A DNA stretch of 64,000 nt from Candidatus Poribacteria bacterium (lineage in GTDB: Bacteria > Poribacteria > WGA-4E > WGA-3G): NCBI GenBank assembly GCA_022827185.1, contig JAJDTM010000038.1, forward strand, positions 124,001 to 188,000. The letters run 5' to 3'. A program made the position numbers and the translations under genes. The notes under the pieces are model-generated. The model was not told the origin of the DNA. It did not search any database and saw nothing but the letters and a program-made list of their open reading frames with translations. This document shows positions 1-9,068 of this stretch, piece by piece (position 1 is the first letter of the stretch; each line of letters opens with the position of its first letter).

Positions 1-4
1 TACC

Positions 5-31
5 GTAGGGGCTGGGTTACCCAGCCCCTAC
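5..31. repeat. 13-bp perfect inverted repeat GTAGGGGCTGGGT-T-ACCCAGCCCCTAC
   Basis: Read directly from the sequence; intergenic hairpin upstream of trmJ. Confidence 0.8.
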
Positions 32-74
32 ATTTCGGTTTGACAATTTGAGAGATTTCGGATACCCTATTGAT

Positions 75-896
75 ATGTCAAAAACCACCGAGAAAAAAAC
101 GATTCAACCGACCGGGAAGTTCCGTGCGATTCCTGTCTCCGTGCCGGACAATCTTGCCAACATCCGGGTCATCCTTTTTGAACCGCGCGAACCGGGAAAT
201 ATCGGCTCTGTTGCCAGAGTTGTGAAGGGGATGGGACTGTCTGAGCTCTATCTGGTCAACCCTGTTCCGTTCCAAGATGTTGATGCAGCATGGTACATGG
301 CACACGGTGCAAAGGATATTCTCGAAAATTGCCACGTCGTTCCAGAACTCAAAGACGCACTTGACGGCATCCAATATCTGGTAGGGACGACGCATCGTCG
401 CCGCGATGTACGCCTGCCGCAACCTGTGCCTGCAAGGGAAGCCGCGCAGACTATCGCCACAATCTCGCAAGATAAACAGGTCGCACTGCTATTTGGACGT
501 GAGGACTTCGGCTTATCCACCGATCAGATGAGTCTTTGTCAATTGACTGCAAGCGTGCCAATGGCGACCAAAAACCCGTCTCTGAACTTGGCGCAAGCGG
601 TTCAGATCTTCGCGTATGAAGTCTTCGTTGCGAGTCTCGGCGAGTATCCACCCTCCGAGATTGACTACGCCGAAGTGAACGTTTTGGAAGAGTTCTACGA
701 GCGTGTGACCCGCCTGTTGGATAAGGTCGGCGTAACCCCATATAACCATGACTGGGAAACGTATCTGAAATCGCTACGGCGGGTCTTCTCCCGCGCACCG
801 TTAGAGGCACGAGACATCGCCACACTGGACCTGATTTTCTCTACAACATTTCGATATATTGAACGGTTGGAGAAGGAGATCGTAGAGGATAAATAA
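75..896 (+). CDS. trmJ: TrmJ/SpoU-family RNA 2'-O-methyltransferase
   Basis: ILFEPREPGNIGSVARVVKGMG, ALLFGREDFGLS and NPSLNLAQAVQIFAYE motifs; start at MSKTT preferred over the ORF start at 48. Confidence 0.85.
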   Translation: MSKTTEKKTIQPTGKFRAIPVSVPDNLANIRVILFEPREPGNIGSVARVVKGMGLSELYLVNPVPFQDVDAAWYMAHGAKDILENCHVVPELKDALDGIQYLVGTTHRRRDVRLPQPVPAREAAQTIATISQDKQVALLFGREDFGLSTDQMSLCQLTASVPMATKNPSLNLAQAVQIFAYEVFVASLGEYPPSEIDYAEVNVLEEFYERVTRLLDKVGVTPYNHDWETYLKSLRRVFSRAPLEARDIATLDLIFSTTFRYIERLEKEIVEDK

Positions 897-952
897 TTTT
901 CGTGGAGTGTGCTGACCCAATAGACACACCCAAAGTGTTATGGTAAAGAATC

Positions 953-2548
953 ATGAAAACATTTAGCACATACGGACCCGTGAATCCTGAAAAGAATTAC
1001 GTCGTTTCACGCACTGAAGAACTCTCGGACTTTATCAAGCGCGTCAAACAAGGTCGGTATATCGTTATCTTCGCGCCTCGACAGACAGGCAAGACTACAT
1101 TCTTTCAATGGGCACTTGAATCCCTCTCATCCGATACCACAGAAATCTACTTCCCGATTGAACTCAATTTTGAGGTGTATGAAGACTATTCTGCCCCTGA
1201 TTTTTACAACGCCCTCTATCGAAGGATTTGCAAAGAAATTACGCGCGTCTTCCAGAAACGTGGCATCTTGCCTTCTGAAGCTTTAACTCAATTCTTGGAG
1301 AACACAACATTAACCGATCACGTTGCAATGATGGAATTCTTTGAACAATTCGGGGAATTTCTCGGAGATGAGAGGTTTGTCCTCATCATTGACGAGTTTG
1401 ATGGGATCCCCCGCGATGCTGTGAGCGGTTTCCTTCGTTCACTCCGTAATATTTATGTTCACGGTTCTATGCGCCAATGTCCCTACAGTGTTAGCATTGT
1501 AGGCGTTAAGAACATCGCGCAGCTCAATTTAGATCGCTCTATCTCGCCGTTCAATATCCAGGACGAGTTCACCTTGCCTAACTTCACCCTTGAGCAGGTC
1601 CGCGAGCTCCTTGCACAGTATACAGACGAGGTCGGACAACCCTTTGCTCCCGAAGTTATTGAGAGTATTCACAGACAAACTGCCGGACAACCGTTCCTCG
1701 TCAACCGCTTCGCACAGATTCTCACCGAGGAGATGGACATCCCGAAAACTGACACGCTTACGATGACACACTTCTCAAAGGCACACGCAGAAATTCTTGA
1801 AGAAAGGAATACCAACCTTACGCATCTGGTAACGAATATTCGTAGGGACCCGCGCTTTAAAAACATTCTGATGGAAATCGTTTCTTACGAGAGAGGAGTC
1901 CGTTTCAGCTTACGCCAAGAAATCATCAGCGAACTCGCCACTTACGGCGTAATCGCGAGAGGGGCTGACGATCGCTGTGAGATCATCAACCCAATTTATC
2001 ACTACTGCATCCTACAAACATTCAGACCTATAGTGAACGGGTTAGAAAAAGATTACTTTCCCGAAGAGACCGATTTTCCCGACTATCTCACGCCCACGGA
2101 ACAGATTAATATGGAACTCCTTCTCGACAATTTCCGAGATTTTATTGCACGCGTAGGATTTCGGATACTCCAAGTCCCAGAAACACCGAAAGAATTTGTC
2201 GGTCAAGACCTTCTCTATGCTTACCTTGACCAGTTTGTGAGTCTGATCCGTGGGGTAATGTATCTTGAAGTTCAAACCGGACGTGGCAGAATGGACCTTG
2301 TCATCTTCCACAATGGACAGAAATACATTGTCGAAACAAAGATTTGGGAAGGTCAGCGTCGCTATGAAGCGGCTAAAAGACAACTCGCAGCATATCTCAA
2401 ACTGGAGGGTATGAACGAAGGATACTACGTCGTCTTCGATCATCGCGCAGAACCAGAACCCCGGGCAGAAACAGAAACAATAGACGGTTTGACAATCCGA
2501 AGCTACGTCATTCCTGTCATCCAAGAAACCCCTTCACAACAGACATAA
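953..2548 (+). CDS. AAA-like ATPase with C-terminal PD-(D/E)XK nuclease-like domain
   Basis: Walker A APRQTGKTTFFQWAL, Walker B FVLIIDEFD; C-terminal GRMDLVIFHNGQKYIVETKIW resembles a PD-(D/E)XK core. Confidence 0.75.
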   Translation: MKTFSTYGPVNPEKNYVVSRTEELSDFIKRVKQGRYIVIFAPRQTGKTTFFQWALESLSSDTTEIYFPIELNFEVYEDYSAPDFYNALYRRICKEITRVFQKRGILPSEALTQFLENTTLTDHVAMMEFFEQFGEFLGDERFVLIIDEFDGIPRDAVSGFLRSLRNIYVHGSMRQCPYSVSIVGVKNIAQLNLDRSISPFNIQDEFTLPNFTLEQVRELLAQYTDEVGQPFAPEVIESIHRQTAGQPFLVNRFAQILTEEMDIPKTDTLTMTHFSKAHAEILEERNTNLTHLVTNIRRDPRFKNILMEIVSYERGVRFSLRQEIISELATYGVIARGADDRCEIINPIYHYCILQTFRPIVNGLEKDYFPEETDFPDYLTPTEQINMELLLDNFRDFIARVGFRILQVPETPKEFVGQDLLYAYLDQFVSLIRGVMYLEVQTGRGRMDLVIFHNGQKYIVETKIWEGQRRYEAAKRQLAAYLKLEGMNEGYYVVFDHRAEPEPRAETETIDGLTIRSYVIPVIQETPSQQT

Positions 2549-2689
2549 CACCGCTTGCGCATAGGCAATGATTGAACACATCTAAAAGTTAGTGGATTCT
2601 ACTTGAATTTTGGGGTGTACTAACGTATCATATATGTGTAGAAATTGAATAGTTTGTAAGTGTGAAAAGTTTATAAAATAGACGAAAAA

Positions 2690-5600
2690 ATGCGATATAT
2701 TAAACCCATCGTTTGGCTCATCTTTATCTGTTCCGGTGCCAGCGGTCTCATCTATCAAGTCATCTGGATGCGACAGCTGATGCTTATCTTCGGCAGCACC
2801 GTCTTCGCGACGAGTACCGTCCTGACAGCGTTTATGGCAGGACTCGCACTCGGCAGCTACTACTTCGGTCGGAAGATCGACGAAAGCACGCAATCACCGT
2901 TACGGATTTACGCGCTGCTCGAAGCAGGTATCGGTGCGTTCTGCCTTGTCTGGCCCCTCATTTTAGCAGCACTGAGCGCACTCTATGTGTTGATCCATCG
3001 CAACGTCACTTCAGAGTTCTACACCCTCTCACTTATCCGTTTCGTGTTGACATTCGGAGTCCTGTTAATTCCGTCTACATTGATGGGCGGCACACTACCG
3101 GTACTCACCCGTTTCTTCGTGAAAAGACTGGAGCAACTCGGAACGAACATCGGCATCCTGTATGCGTTGAACACATTCGGTGCGGTCATCGGAACTGTGG
3201 CAGCAGGCTTCTTCCTGATTGAAGCGTTGGGTATCCAATGGACACTCGGTGTGGGTATCGTTATTAATTTCGCTGTAGCCGTGATTGCATTAGGATTAAC
3301 ACGGAAGACGTTAGCAACAGAAGCAGACGATCCACAAGAAGTGATAGAACAACTGGAGTCCGAAGATGTCATGCATCAACCTGAGAGAAATTTGGTCCTG
3401 TGGGCAATAGGGATCTCAGGGTTTTGCGCGTTGGCGTATGAGGTGTTGTGGACCCGTATCATGGTGTTCTTCCTCGGTAGCACGACCTATGCGTTCGCAA
3501 CGATGCTCGCGGCGTTCCTGTTCGGCATCGCGTTAGGAAGCATGGTGTTTGCGCGCTGGGTTGACCGAATCAAACAACCCATGGCAGTTTTTGGTATTGC
3601 CCAACTCGGTATCGGACTCTTCGCGCTGATCCTAATGCCAGCGTTTGAGGAATTGTATGGAATGAGCCGCGCATTTCAATCCACCTTCGGTGCGAGCAGG
3701 TTCTGGACATTCTTCTCCTGCTTCCTCGTGATGTGTCTGCCGACCTTTTTGATGGGTGCAAGTTTTCCGCTGGTAACGAAAATCTACACCGGCAGCGCAC
3801 AGCAGCTCGGTAAAAGTATCGGAAACGTCTATGCAGTCAACACAGTCGGCAGTATTTTAGGGGCGTTTTGTGCAGGGTTCATTCTGATCCCACTCTTAGG
3901 TATCCGACCGAGCATTGTGCTAACGGTCGCCTTAAACTCAGGTATCGGATGTCTGCTCGTTTTGCGAAGCAGCGGACAGACCGAAACCGGAAAATCACTC
4001 GTACAAGGGATCGGTATCGGGATGCCGATTCTCAACATCGGGTTAGCGGTGATCCTGCTGCTCACCGTGAATCAACCACTTTTCCTGAAGAGCGCGATTT
4101 TCAAAACCCAACGCCCCGGTGATACACTCGTCGATTACAATGAAGAGGTGGATGCAACGGTAACGACACTGAGAGATGATGAAGGGGTCTATCGGCTCTA
4201 TGTAGATACAAATCAAGCAGCTGATGCCTCGCGGTGGGATTCGCCGTCACATCGTGTTATCGCACATCTGCCGTTGTTATTGCACCCGCGTCCAAAACGC
4301 GCACTTGTCGTCGGATTCGGTATGGGACTCACCTCGCATTCAATCACACAACACGGCGTACAGGTTGACGCGATTGAGCTGTCCAGCGGTGTGCTCGCTG
4401 CAGCGCGAAAGCATTTCGCACATGTCAACGAAAATATATTTGAAAACCGGCTATTTAACTACAAGCTCAACGATGGACGCAACCACATCTTGATGACAAA
4501 GACGAAGTACGACATGATTTCAACGGGTATTATCCATCCGCTTGTGAGTGCCGGGAGTTCTAATATCTATACTGCCGATTTCTATCGTTTGTGCCGCCGG
4601 ATCCTGAGTGAAGACGGCATCATGTGCCAGTGGGTGCCGCTGCATCGTCTACCAGAGGCGCACTATAAGATGATTGTACGCACTTTCATTGAGGTATTCC
4701 CAGAGACAACACTCTGGTATAAATACACACCCGATTTTGTGATTCTCATCGGTACGCGTCAGCCGCTCCGGATTGACTATAAAAACTTCATAGCCCGCGC
4801 ACAGATAGCGAATATCCGTGAAGGTCTTGCCGCTGATGACTTGGACGGTCGGTCGTTACTCGATTCATTTATGATGGGGCCTGAGGCAGTCCACAAATAC
4901 GTCGGCGTTGGACCTATCCACACAGACAATCGCCCGCGATTAGAATTCTTTCGAGGCGCGGATCTGGTGGGGACAACCACACAAAACGTAAAAGGCATGG
5001 CAGAATATCGGGAACGGGTATTGCCGTATCTCACAAACTATGGCACGACACTCGCAGAGACAAGAGCCGTTCGAGAGCAACTTGACACCTACTTTAGAGC
5101 CACGCAGAAATTAATCCGTGGACAGATTTCTTACGCAAGCCGACAATACCAGAATGCCTTCGGCCTCATGAACGAGGCGGTGGAACTCAATCCTGCGGAC
5201 GAAACAATCCGCTACAACTTCGGTGTCGTTTCAGGCTTAATTCACGAAGGTACGCGGGAAGAACTCCGACAGATTGAACAACAGGTGCAACAGACGATGG
5301 CACAGAATCCTGAGGACATTCAGGGACACCTGTATTTGGCGACAGTGTATGAACAATCGGCAGCAGAATATGAGCGAAAAGGCGAACTTGAAGCGGCAAA
5401 AAAGGAACTCGGAAAGGCAGCAAAAGAACTTGAGGAATTTCTCAGACGTGATCCGAGTCGATCGGATGTTTACCTAATTTTAGGGCCGCTTTATGAACGC
5501 CAAGAACGCTACAAAGAAGCACTCCGCACATATCAACGGCTTGAACGGCAAGAGGAGGCTTTGCAGTTACCTGCCCCAATTCTCGCTGCGATGGCACGAC

Positions 5601-5854
5601 TCCACCTAATATTAGAAAATGTTGAAGCAGCCGAAAAATACGCGCAAAAAGGTATCGCTGCAGACCCAAATTCGTGGCGTTCGCATTACATCTTGGGAAA
5701 TATCTACGCTACCAAGAATCAGCCGCAAAAACAGATAGAATATTATAACAACGCTTTGAAAGTACTCGATGAAATCATCCGAATCGCTTCAGATCCGAAC
5801 GACTTACTCGCCAGAGAACAGATTCAAAATGAACTTGAAGAATTAAAAAAATAA
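2690..5854 (+). CDS. Fused MFS-like membrane protein / spermidine synthase-like protein with C-terminal TPR region
   Basis: N-terminal multi-TM SGLIYQVIWMRQLMLIFGST; VVGFGMGLTSHSI SAM-binding motif; C-terminal TPR-like helices. Confidence 0.8.
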   Translation: MRYIKPIVWLIFICSGASGLIYQVIWMRQLMLIFGSTVFATSTVLTAFMAGLALGSYYFGRKIDESTQSPLRIYALLEAGIGAFCLVWPLILAALSALYVLIHRNVTSEFYTLSLIRFVLTFGVLLIPSTLMGGTLPVLTRFFVKRLEQLGTNIGILYALNTFGAVIGTVAAGFFLIEALGIQWTLGVGIVINFAVAVIALGLTRKTLATEADDPQEVIEQLESEDVMHQPERNLVLWAIGISGFCALAYEVLWTRIMVFFLGSTTYAFATMLAAFLFGIALGSMVFARWVDRIKQPMAVFGIAQLGIGLFALILMPAFEELYGMSRAFQSTFGASRFWTFFSCFLVMCLPTFLMGASFPLVTKIYTGSAQQLGKSIGNVYAVNTVGSILGAFCAGFILIPLLGIRPSIVLTVALNSGIGCLLVLRSSGQTETGKSLVQGIGIGMPILNIGLAVILLLTVNQPLFLKSAIFKTQRPGDTLVDYNEEVDATVTTLRDDEGVYRLYVDTNQAADASRWDSPSHRVIAHLPLLLHPRPKRALVVGFGMGLTSHSITQHGVQVDAIELSSGVLAAARKHFAHVNENIFENRLFNYKLNDGRNHILMTKTKYDMISTGIIHPLVSAGSSNIYTADFYRLCRRILSEDGIMCQWVPLHRLPEAHYKMIVRTFIEVFPETTLWYKYTPDFVILIGTRQPLRIDYKNFIARAQIANIREGLAADDLDGRSLLDSFMMGPEAVHKYVGVGPIHTDNRPRLEFFRGADLVGTTTQNVKGMAEYRERVLPYLTNYGTTLAETRAVREQLDTYFRATQKLIRGQISYASRQYQNAFGLMNEAVELNPADETIRYNFGVVSGLIHEGTREELRQIEQQVQQTMAQNPEDIQGHLYLATVYEQSAAEYERKGELEAAKKELGKAAKELEEFLRRDPSRSDVYLILGPLYERQERYKEALRTYQRLERQEEALQLPAPILAAMARLHLILENVEAAEKYAQKGIAADPNSWRSHYILGNIYATKNQPQKQIEYYNNALKVLDEIIRIASDPNDLLAREQIQNELEELKK

Positions 5855-6000
5855 TATCTTAAGTGCAAAGTAGTAGGCACGCTCCGCTGTGCCGTTCACC
5901 CCTATCGTTTCATTGAGTGAACGCAATTTATGAATTTCAGAAACGATCCAGTGTTTAATCGTTTAAAACGTCCTATCCTAAAAATGGTAGGGAATTCTTT

Positions 6001-6090
6001 AGGACTTACGCAGCCCCGTTTGCTGTCGGGGTTTGAAACCCCGCCAGCAGTGCGTGATAGGTAAGTTATCATGGAAAATGCGTAAGTCCT
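6001..6090. mobile_element. MITE-like element 1 (TIR AGGACTTACGCA / TGCGTAAGTCCT, core GGGGTTTGAAACCCC)
   Basis: 12-bp terminal inverted repeats; flanked by TTCTT at 5995-5999 and 6092-6096. Confidence 0.8.
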
Positions 6091-6146
6091 GTTCTTAATA
6101 GGAGGAACCCTTGCACCCAGTAAACAAGCAAGGGAATATCTAATCA

Positions 6147-8174
6147 ATGTCTCAAGAAACCCAAGAAGCCACATCTGCCCGTTTAAAACGGACCCATTAT
6201 TGTGGCGACCTGCGTTTAACTGACGCGGGGACGACCGCGCAACTCAACGGCTGGGTCAAACGTCGCCGCGACCACGGCGGTGTCATCTTCGTCGATTTAC
6301 GCGATAGAACCGGTATCACACAGGTCGTCTTTGATCCACAGATTGACGAAAAAGCGCACGCCATTGCGGACGCTGTCAGAAGTGAATTCGTACTGAACGT
6401 CAGTGGCACTGTCCGCGAACGCGAACCCGGCGATCCGCTTTTCCATGCCGACGCGACTTATCAAACAGACCTCGCCGAAGGCACGCTGTCTCCAGCATTC
6501 CGAGCCCTATTCTCAGATACAGACCCCAAATACACGCTCTCCGAAGAAATTGAAGTAGCAACCCGAGTCCAAGGCGAGCGATGGTTGGTCACTGATGTCG
6601 AAAACAATCGGACATATCACATTGAGAACCAAGAAGCGGGTCTTATCGTTTATCAAGGCACCGTCAATCCCGAACTTGATACAGGCGAAATTGAGGTCGC
6701 TGTAGATTCTCTGCACATTTTGAATACTGCCAAAACACCGCCGTTCCCGGTTGAAGACGATATTGATGTCGCAGAGGATATTCGGATGCGCTACCGGTTC
6801 ATTGATCTGCGCAGACCTGAGATGCAGAAGACACTGGCGATGCGGCATAAAGCAGCCCTCGCAGCACGCAACTATATGAACGAACAAGGCTTCCTTGAGA
6901 TTGAGACACCTATCTTGGCGAATAGCACACCTGAAGGCGCGCGCGACGTGCTTGTGCCAAGCCGCTATAATCCCGGTCGGTTCTACGCGCTCCCGCAATC
7001 ACCACAGCAGTTCAAGCAGATCCTCATGATGAGCGGTGTTGACCGGTATTTCCAAATCGCGCGATGTTTCCGTGATGAAGATACACGTGCCGATAGACAG
7101 CTGGAGTTCACGCAGCTCGATATTGAGATGTCCTTCGCAGACACGGACGATGTGCTTGAGGTAACCGAAGGATTGATGAAACGGATATTTGAAGAAGCAG
7201 GCAACATCCCTGTCCAAACCCCGTTTCTAAGGCTCACCTACCACGAATCGATGGCACGGTTCGGAAACGACAAACCTGATACACGGTTCGGTATGGAACT
7301 CACAGACCTCTCCGATGTCATGGCAGATTGCGACTTCCAAGTATTCGCACGCACATTAGCCAGCGGCGGACAGGTCAAAGCCATCGCCGTACCGGGTGGT
7401 GAAGACTTCTCACGCAAAGACATTGACGACCTGACTGCATTCGTCGCGACCTATCGCGCGAAAGGATTGGCATGGGTCAAAGTCACGGCAGATGGTTTCT
7501 CATCTGGGATCGTCAAGTTCTTCACAACGGAGCAACTCGAAACGGCGCAAGAGCGAACAGGCGCGCAACCGGGAGACATCATGTTCTTCGTCGCTGACAA
7601 GCCGAAGGTCGTCGCCGATGCGCTCGGCTATCTCCGTCTTCATCTCGGGAAAAAACTCAATCTTATCGATAAAAGTCTATACAACTTTTTGTGGATCGTT
7701 GATTACCCACTGTTTGACTGGAACGAGGAAGAGAACCGCTACGAACCCCATCATCACCTCTTCACAAGCTGCACAGAGGAGACACTCCCTCTCTTAGATA
7801 CGGATCCAGGGAAAGTTCAGAGCCAACATTACGATCTCGTCTGCAACGGGTATGAGGTCTGTAGTGGGAGTGTGAGGATCCACCGATGGGATATTCAACA
7901 GAAGATCTTCGGCATTCTCAATATCACACCGGAGGAGGCTGAGAGCCGGTTCGGCTATTTCATAGACGCGTTGGCGTATGGCACACCCCCACATGCTGGC
8001 ATCGCACCCGGACTTGACCGGATGGTAATGCTGATGCGGAACGAGGAGAACATCCGAGAAGTCATCGCGTTCCCGAAATCACAACAGGGCCTCTGCCCAC
8101 TCACGCACGCGCCCTCTGTTGTATCGGATGAACAGTTAGAAGAACTCTCCATCCGGGTTGATGCGGATGGTTAA
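6147..8174 (+). CDS. aspS: Aspartyl-tRNA synthetase with ~76-aa insertion in the N-terminal OB-fold region
   Basis: HYCGDLRLTDAGTTAQLNGWVKRRRDHGGVIFVDLRDRTG; KTPPFPVEDD; FRDEDTRADRQLEFTQLDIEMSF; GIAPGLDRMVMLM. Confidence 0.95.
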   Translation: MSQETQEATSARLKRTHYCGDLRLTDAGTTAQLNGWVKRRRDHGGVIFVDLRDRTGITQVVFDPQIDEKAHAIADAVRSEFVLNVSGTVREREPGDPLFHADATYQTDLAEGTLSPAFRALFSDTDPKYTLSEEIEVATRVQGERWLVTDVENNRTYHIENQEAGLIVYQGTVNPELDTGEIEVAVDSLHILNTAKTPPFPVEDDIDVAEDIRMRYRFIDLRRPEMQKTLAMRHKAALAARNYMNEQGFLEIETPILANSTPEGARDVLVPSRYNPGRFYALPQSPQQFKQILMMSGVDRYFQIARCFRDEDTRADRQLEFTQLDIEMSFADTDDVLEVTEGLMKRIFEEAGNIPVQTPFLRLTYHESMARFGNDKPDTRFGMELTDLSDVMADCDFQVFARTLASGGQVKAIAVPGGEDFSRKDIDDLTAFVATYRAKGLAWVKVTADGFSSGIVKFFTTEQLETAQERTGAQPGDIMFFVADKPKVVADALGYLRLHLGKKLNLIDKSLYNFLWIVDYPLFDWNEEENRYEPHHHLFTSCTEETLPLLDTDPGKVQSQHYDLVCNGYEVCSGSVRIHRWDIQQKIFGILNITPEEAESRFGYFIDALAYGTPPHAGIAPGLDRMVMLMRNEENIREVIAFPKSQQGLCPLTHAPSVVSDEQLEELSIRVDADG

Positions 8175-8208
8175 AATAAGAAGATTTATACCTGTAGCAT
8201 AAACTGTT

Positions 8209-8311
8209 GGGGCTTACGTACGACCTCTTAAAGTCCCCCTGATAAGGGGGATTTAGGGGGTTTAAAAAGCGAAAATCTACCATCGTGTGCTAATAAATTT
8301 GCGTAAGTCCT
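8209..8311. mobile_element. MITE-like element 2 (core AAGTCCCCCTGATAAGGGGGATTTAGGGGGTTT)
   Basis: Termini GGGGCTTACGTA / TGCGTAAGTCCT; flanked by ACTGT (8203-8207) and ACCGT (8313-8317). Confidence 0.7.
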
Positions 8312-8356
8312 AACCGTTAGTTTGTGCCTATCGCGTATCCCTTCGAGAGAGGAACG

Positions 8357-9064
8357 ATGCAAAAGAAAATACACGCTGCCCCGACACTCGTCTATCCCGA
8401 ATCAGACGGAGAACCGATGGCAGAAACTCCGAGACATCAGCAAGTGATGATAGATTGCATGGATATCCTACGAAGCCATTTCCACGGGTTTGCAGATGTG
8501 TATATCGGCGGAAATATGATGCTGTATTATGAGGAGGGGAATCCTCGGAAGAGCATCTCCCCGGATGTATTCATGGTTCGCGGGCTGTCGAAAAAAGAGC
8601 TCCGAACATATAAAACGTGGGAACAACCCCCAACGCTTGATTTTGTGTTAGAAGTTGCGAGTCCAAGCACATACACGCGAGACTTCAACGAGAAGATGGA
8701 GATTTACGCAAAGATTCTGCGGGTCAAAGAGTATTGCATCTATGACCCGTATCACGAGATTGATCCGTATTTTGTTGGGTTCCGACTTGTCGGTGAGGTG
8801 TATAAGGAGATACTGTTTGTGAACGCACGGATCCCTTTTGAAGTGTTAGGCTTGGAGTTGGGTGAGCATGAGGGGGTGCTGCGTTTATATGATCCTGTTA
8901 AGTCTGCGTGGTTATTTACTTCTCAAGAACGCGTAAGCGATGCGGAAGTCCGCGTAGCACAAGAATCCCGTGCACGACAAGAGGCGGAATCTCGCGCCCA
9001 ACACGCCGAAGCCGAACTCGAAAAACTGCGCGCAGCCCTTGAACGTTTAGAAACAACCAAATAG
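8357..9064 (+). CDS. Uma2-family (DUF820) putative endonuclease with C-terminal coiled coil
   Basis: SISPDVFMVRG, LDFVLEVASPST, KILRVKEYCIYDP; start at MQKKIH (8357) preferred over 8324. Confidence 0.8.
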   Translation: MQKKIHAAPTLVYPESDGEPMAETPRHQQVMIDCMDILRSHFHGFADVYIGGNMMLYYEEGNPRKSISPDVFMVRGLSKKELRTYKTWEQPPTLDFVLEVASPSTYTRDFNEKMEIYAKILRVKEYCIYDPYHEIDPYFVGFRLVGEVYKEILFVNARIPFEVLGLELGEHEGVLRLYDPVKSAWLFTSQERVSDAEVRVAQESRARQEAESRAQHAEAELEKLRAALERLETTK

Positions 9065-9068
9065 GAGA

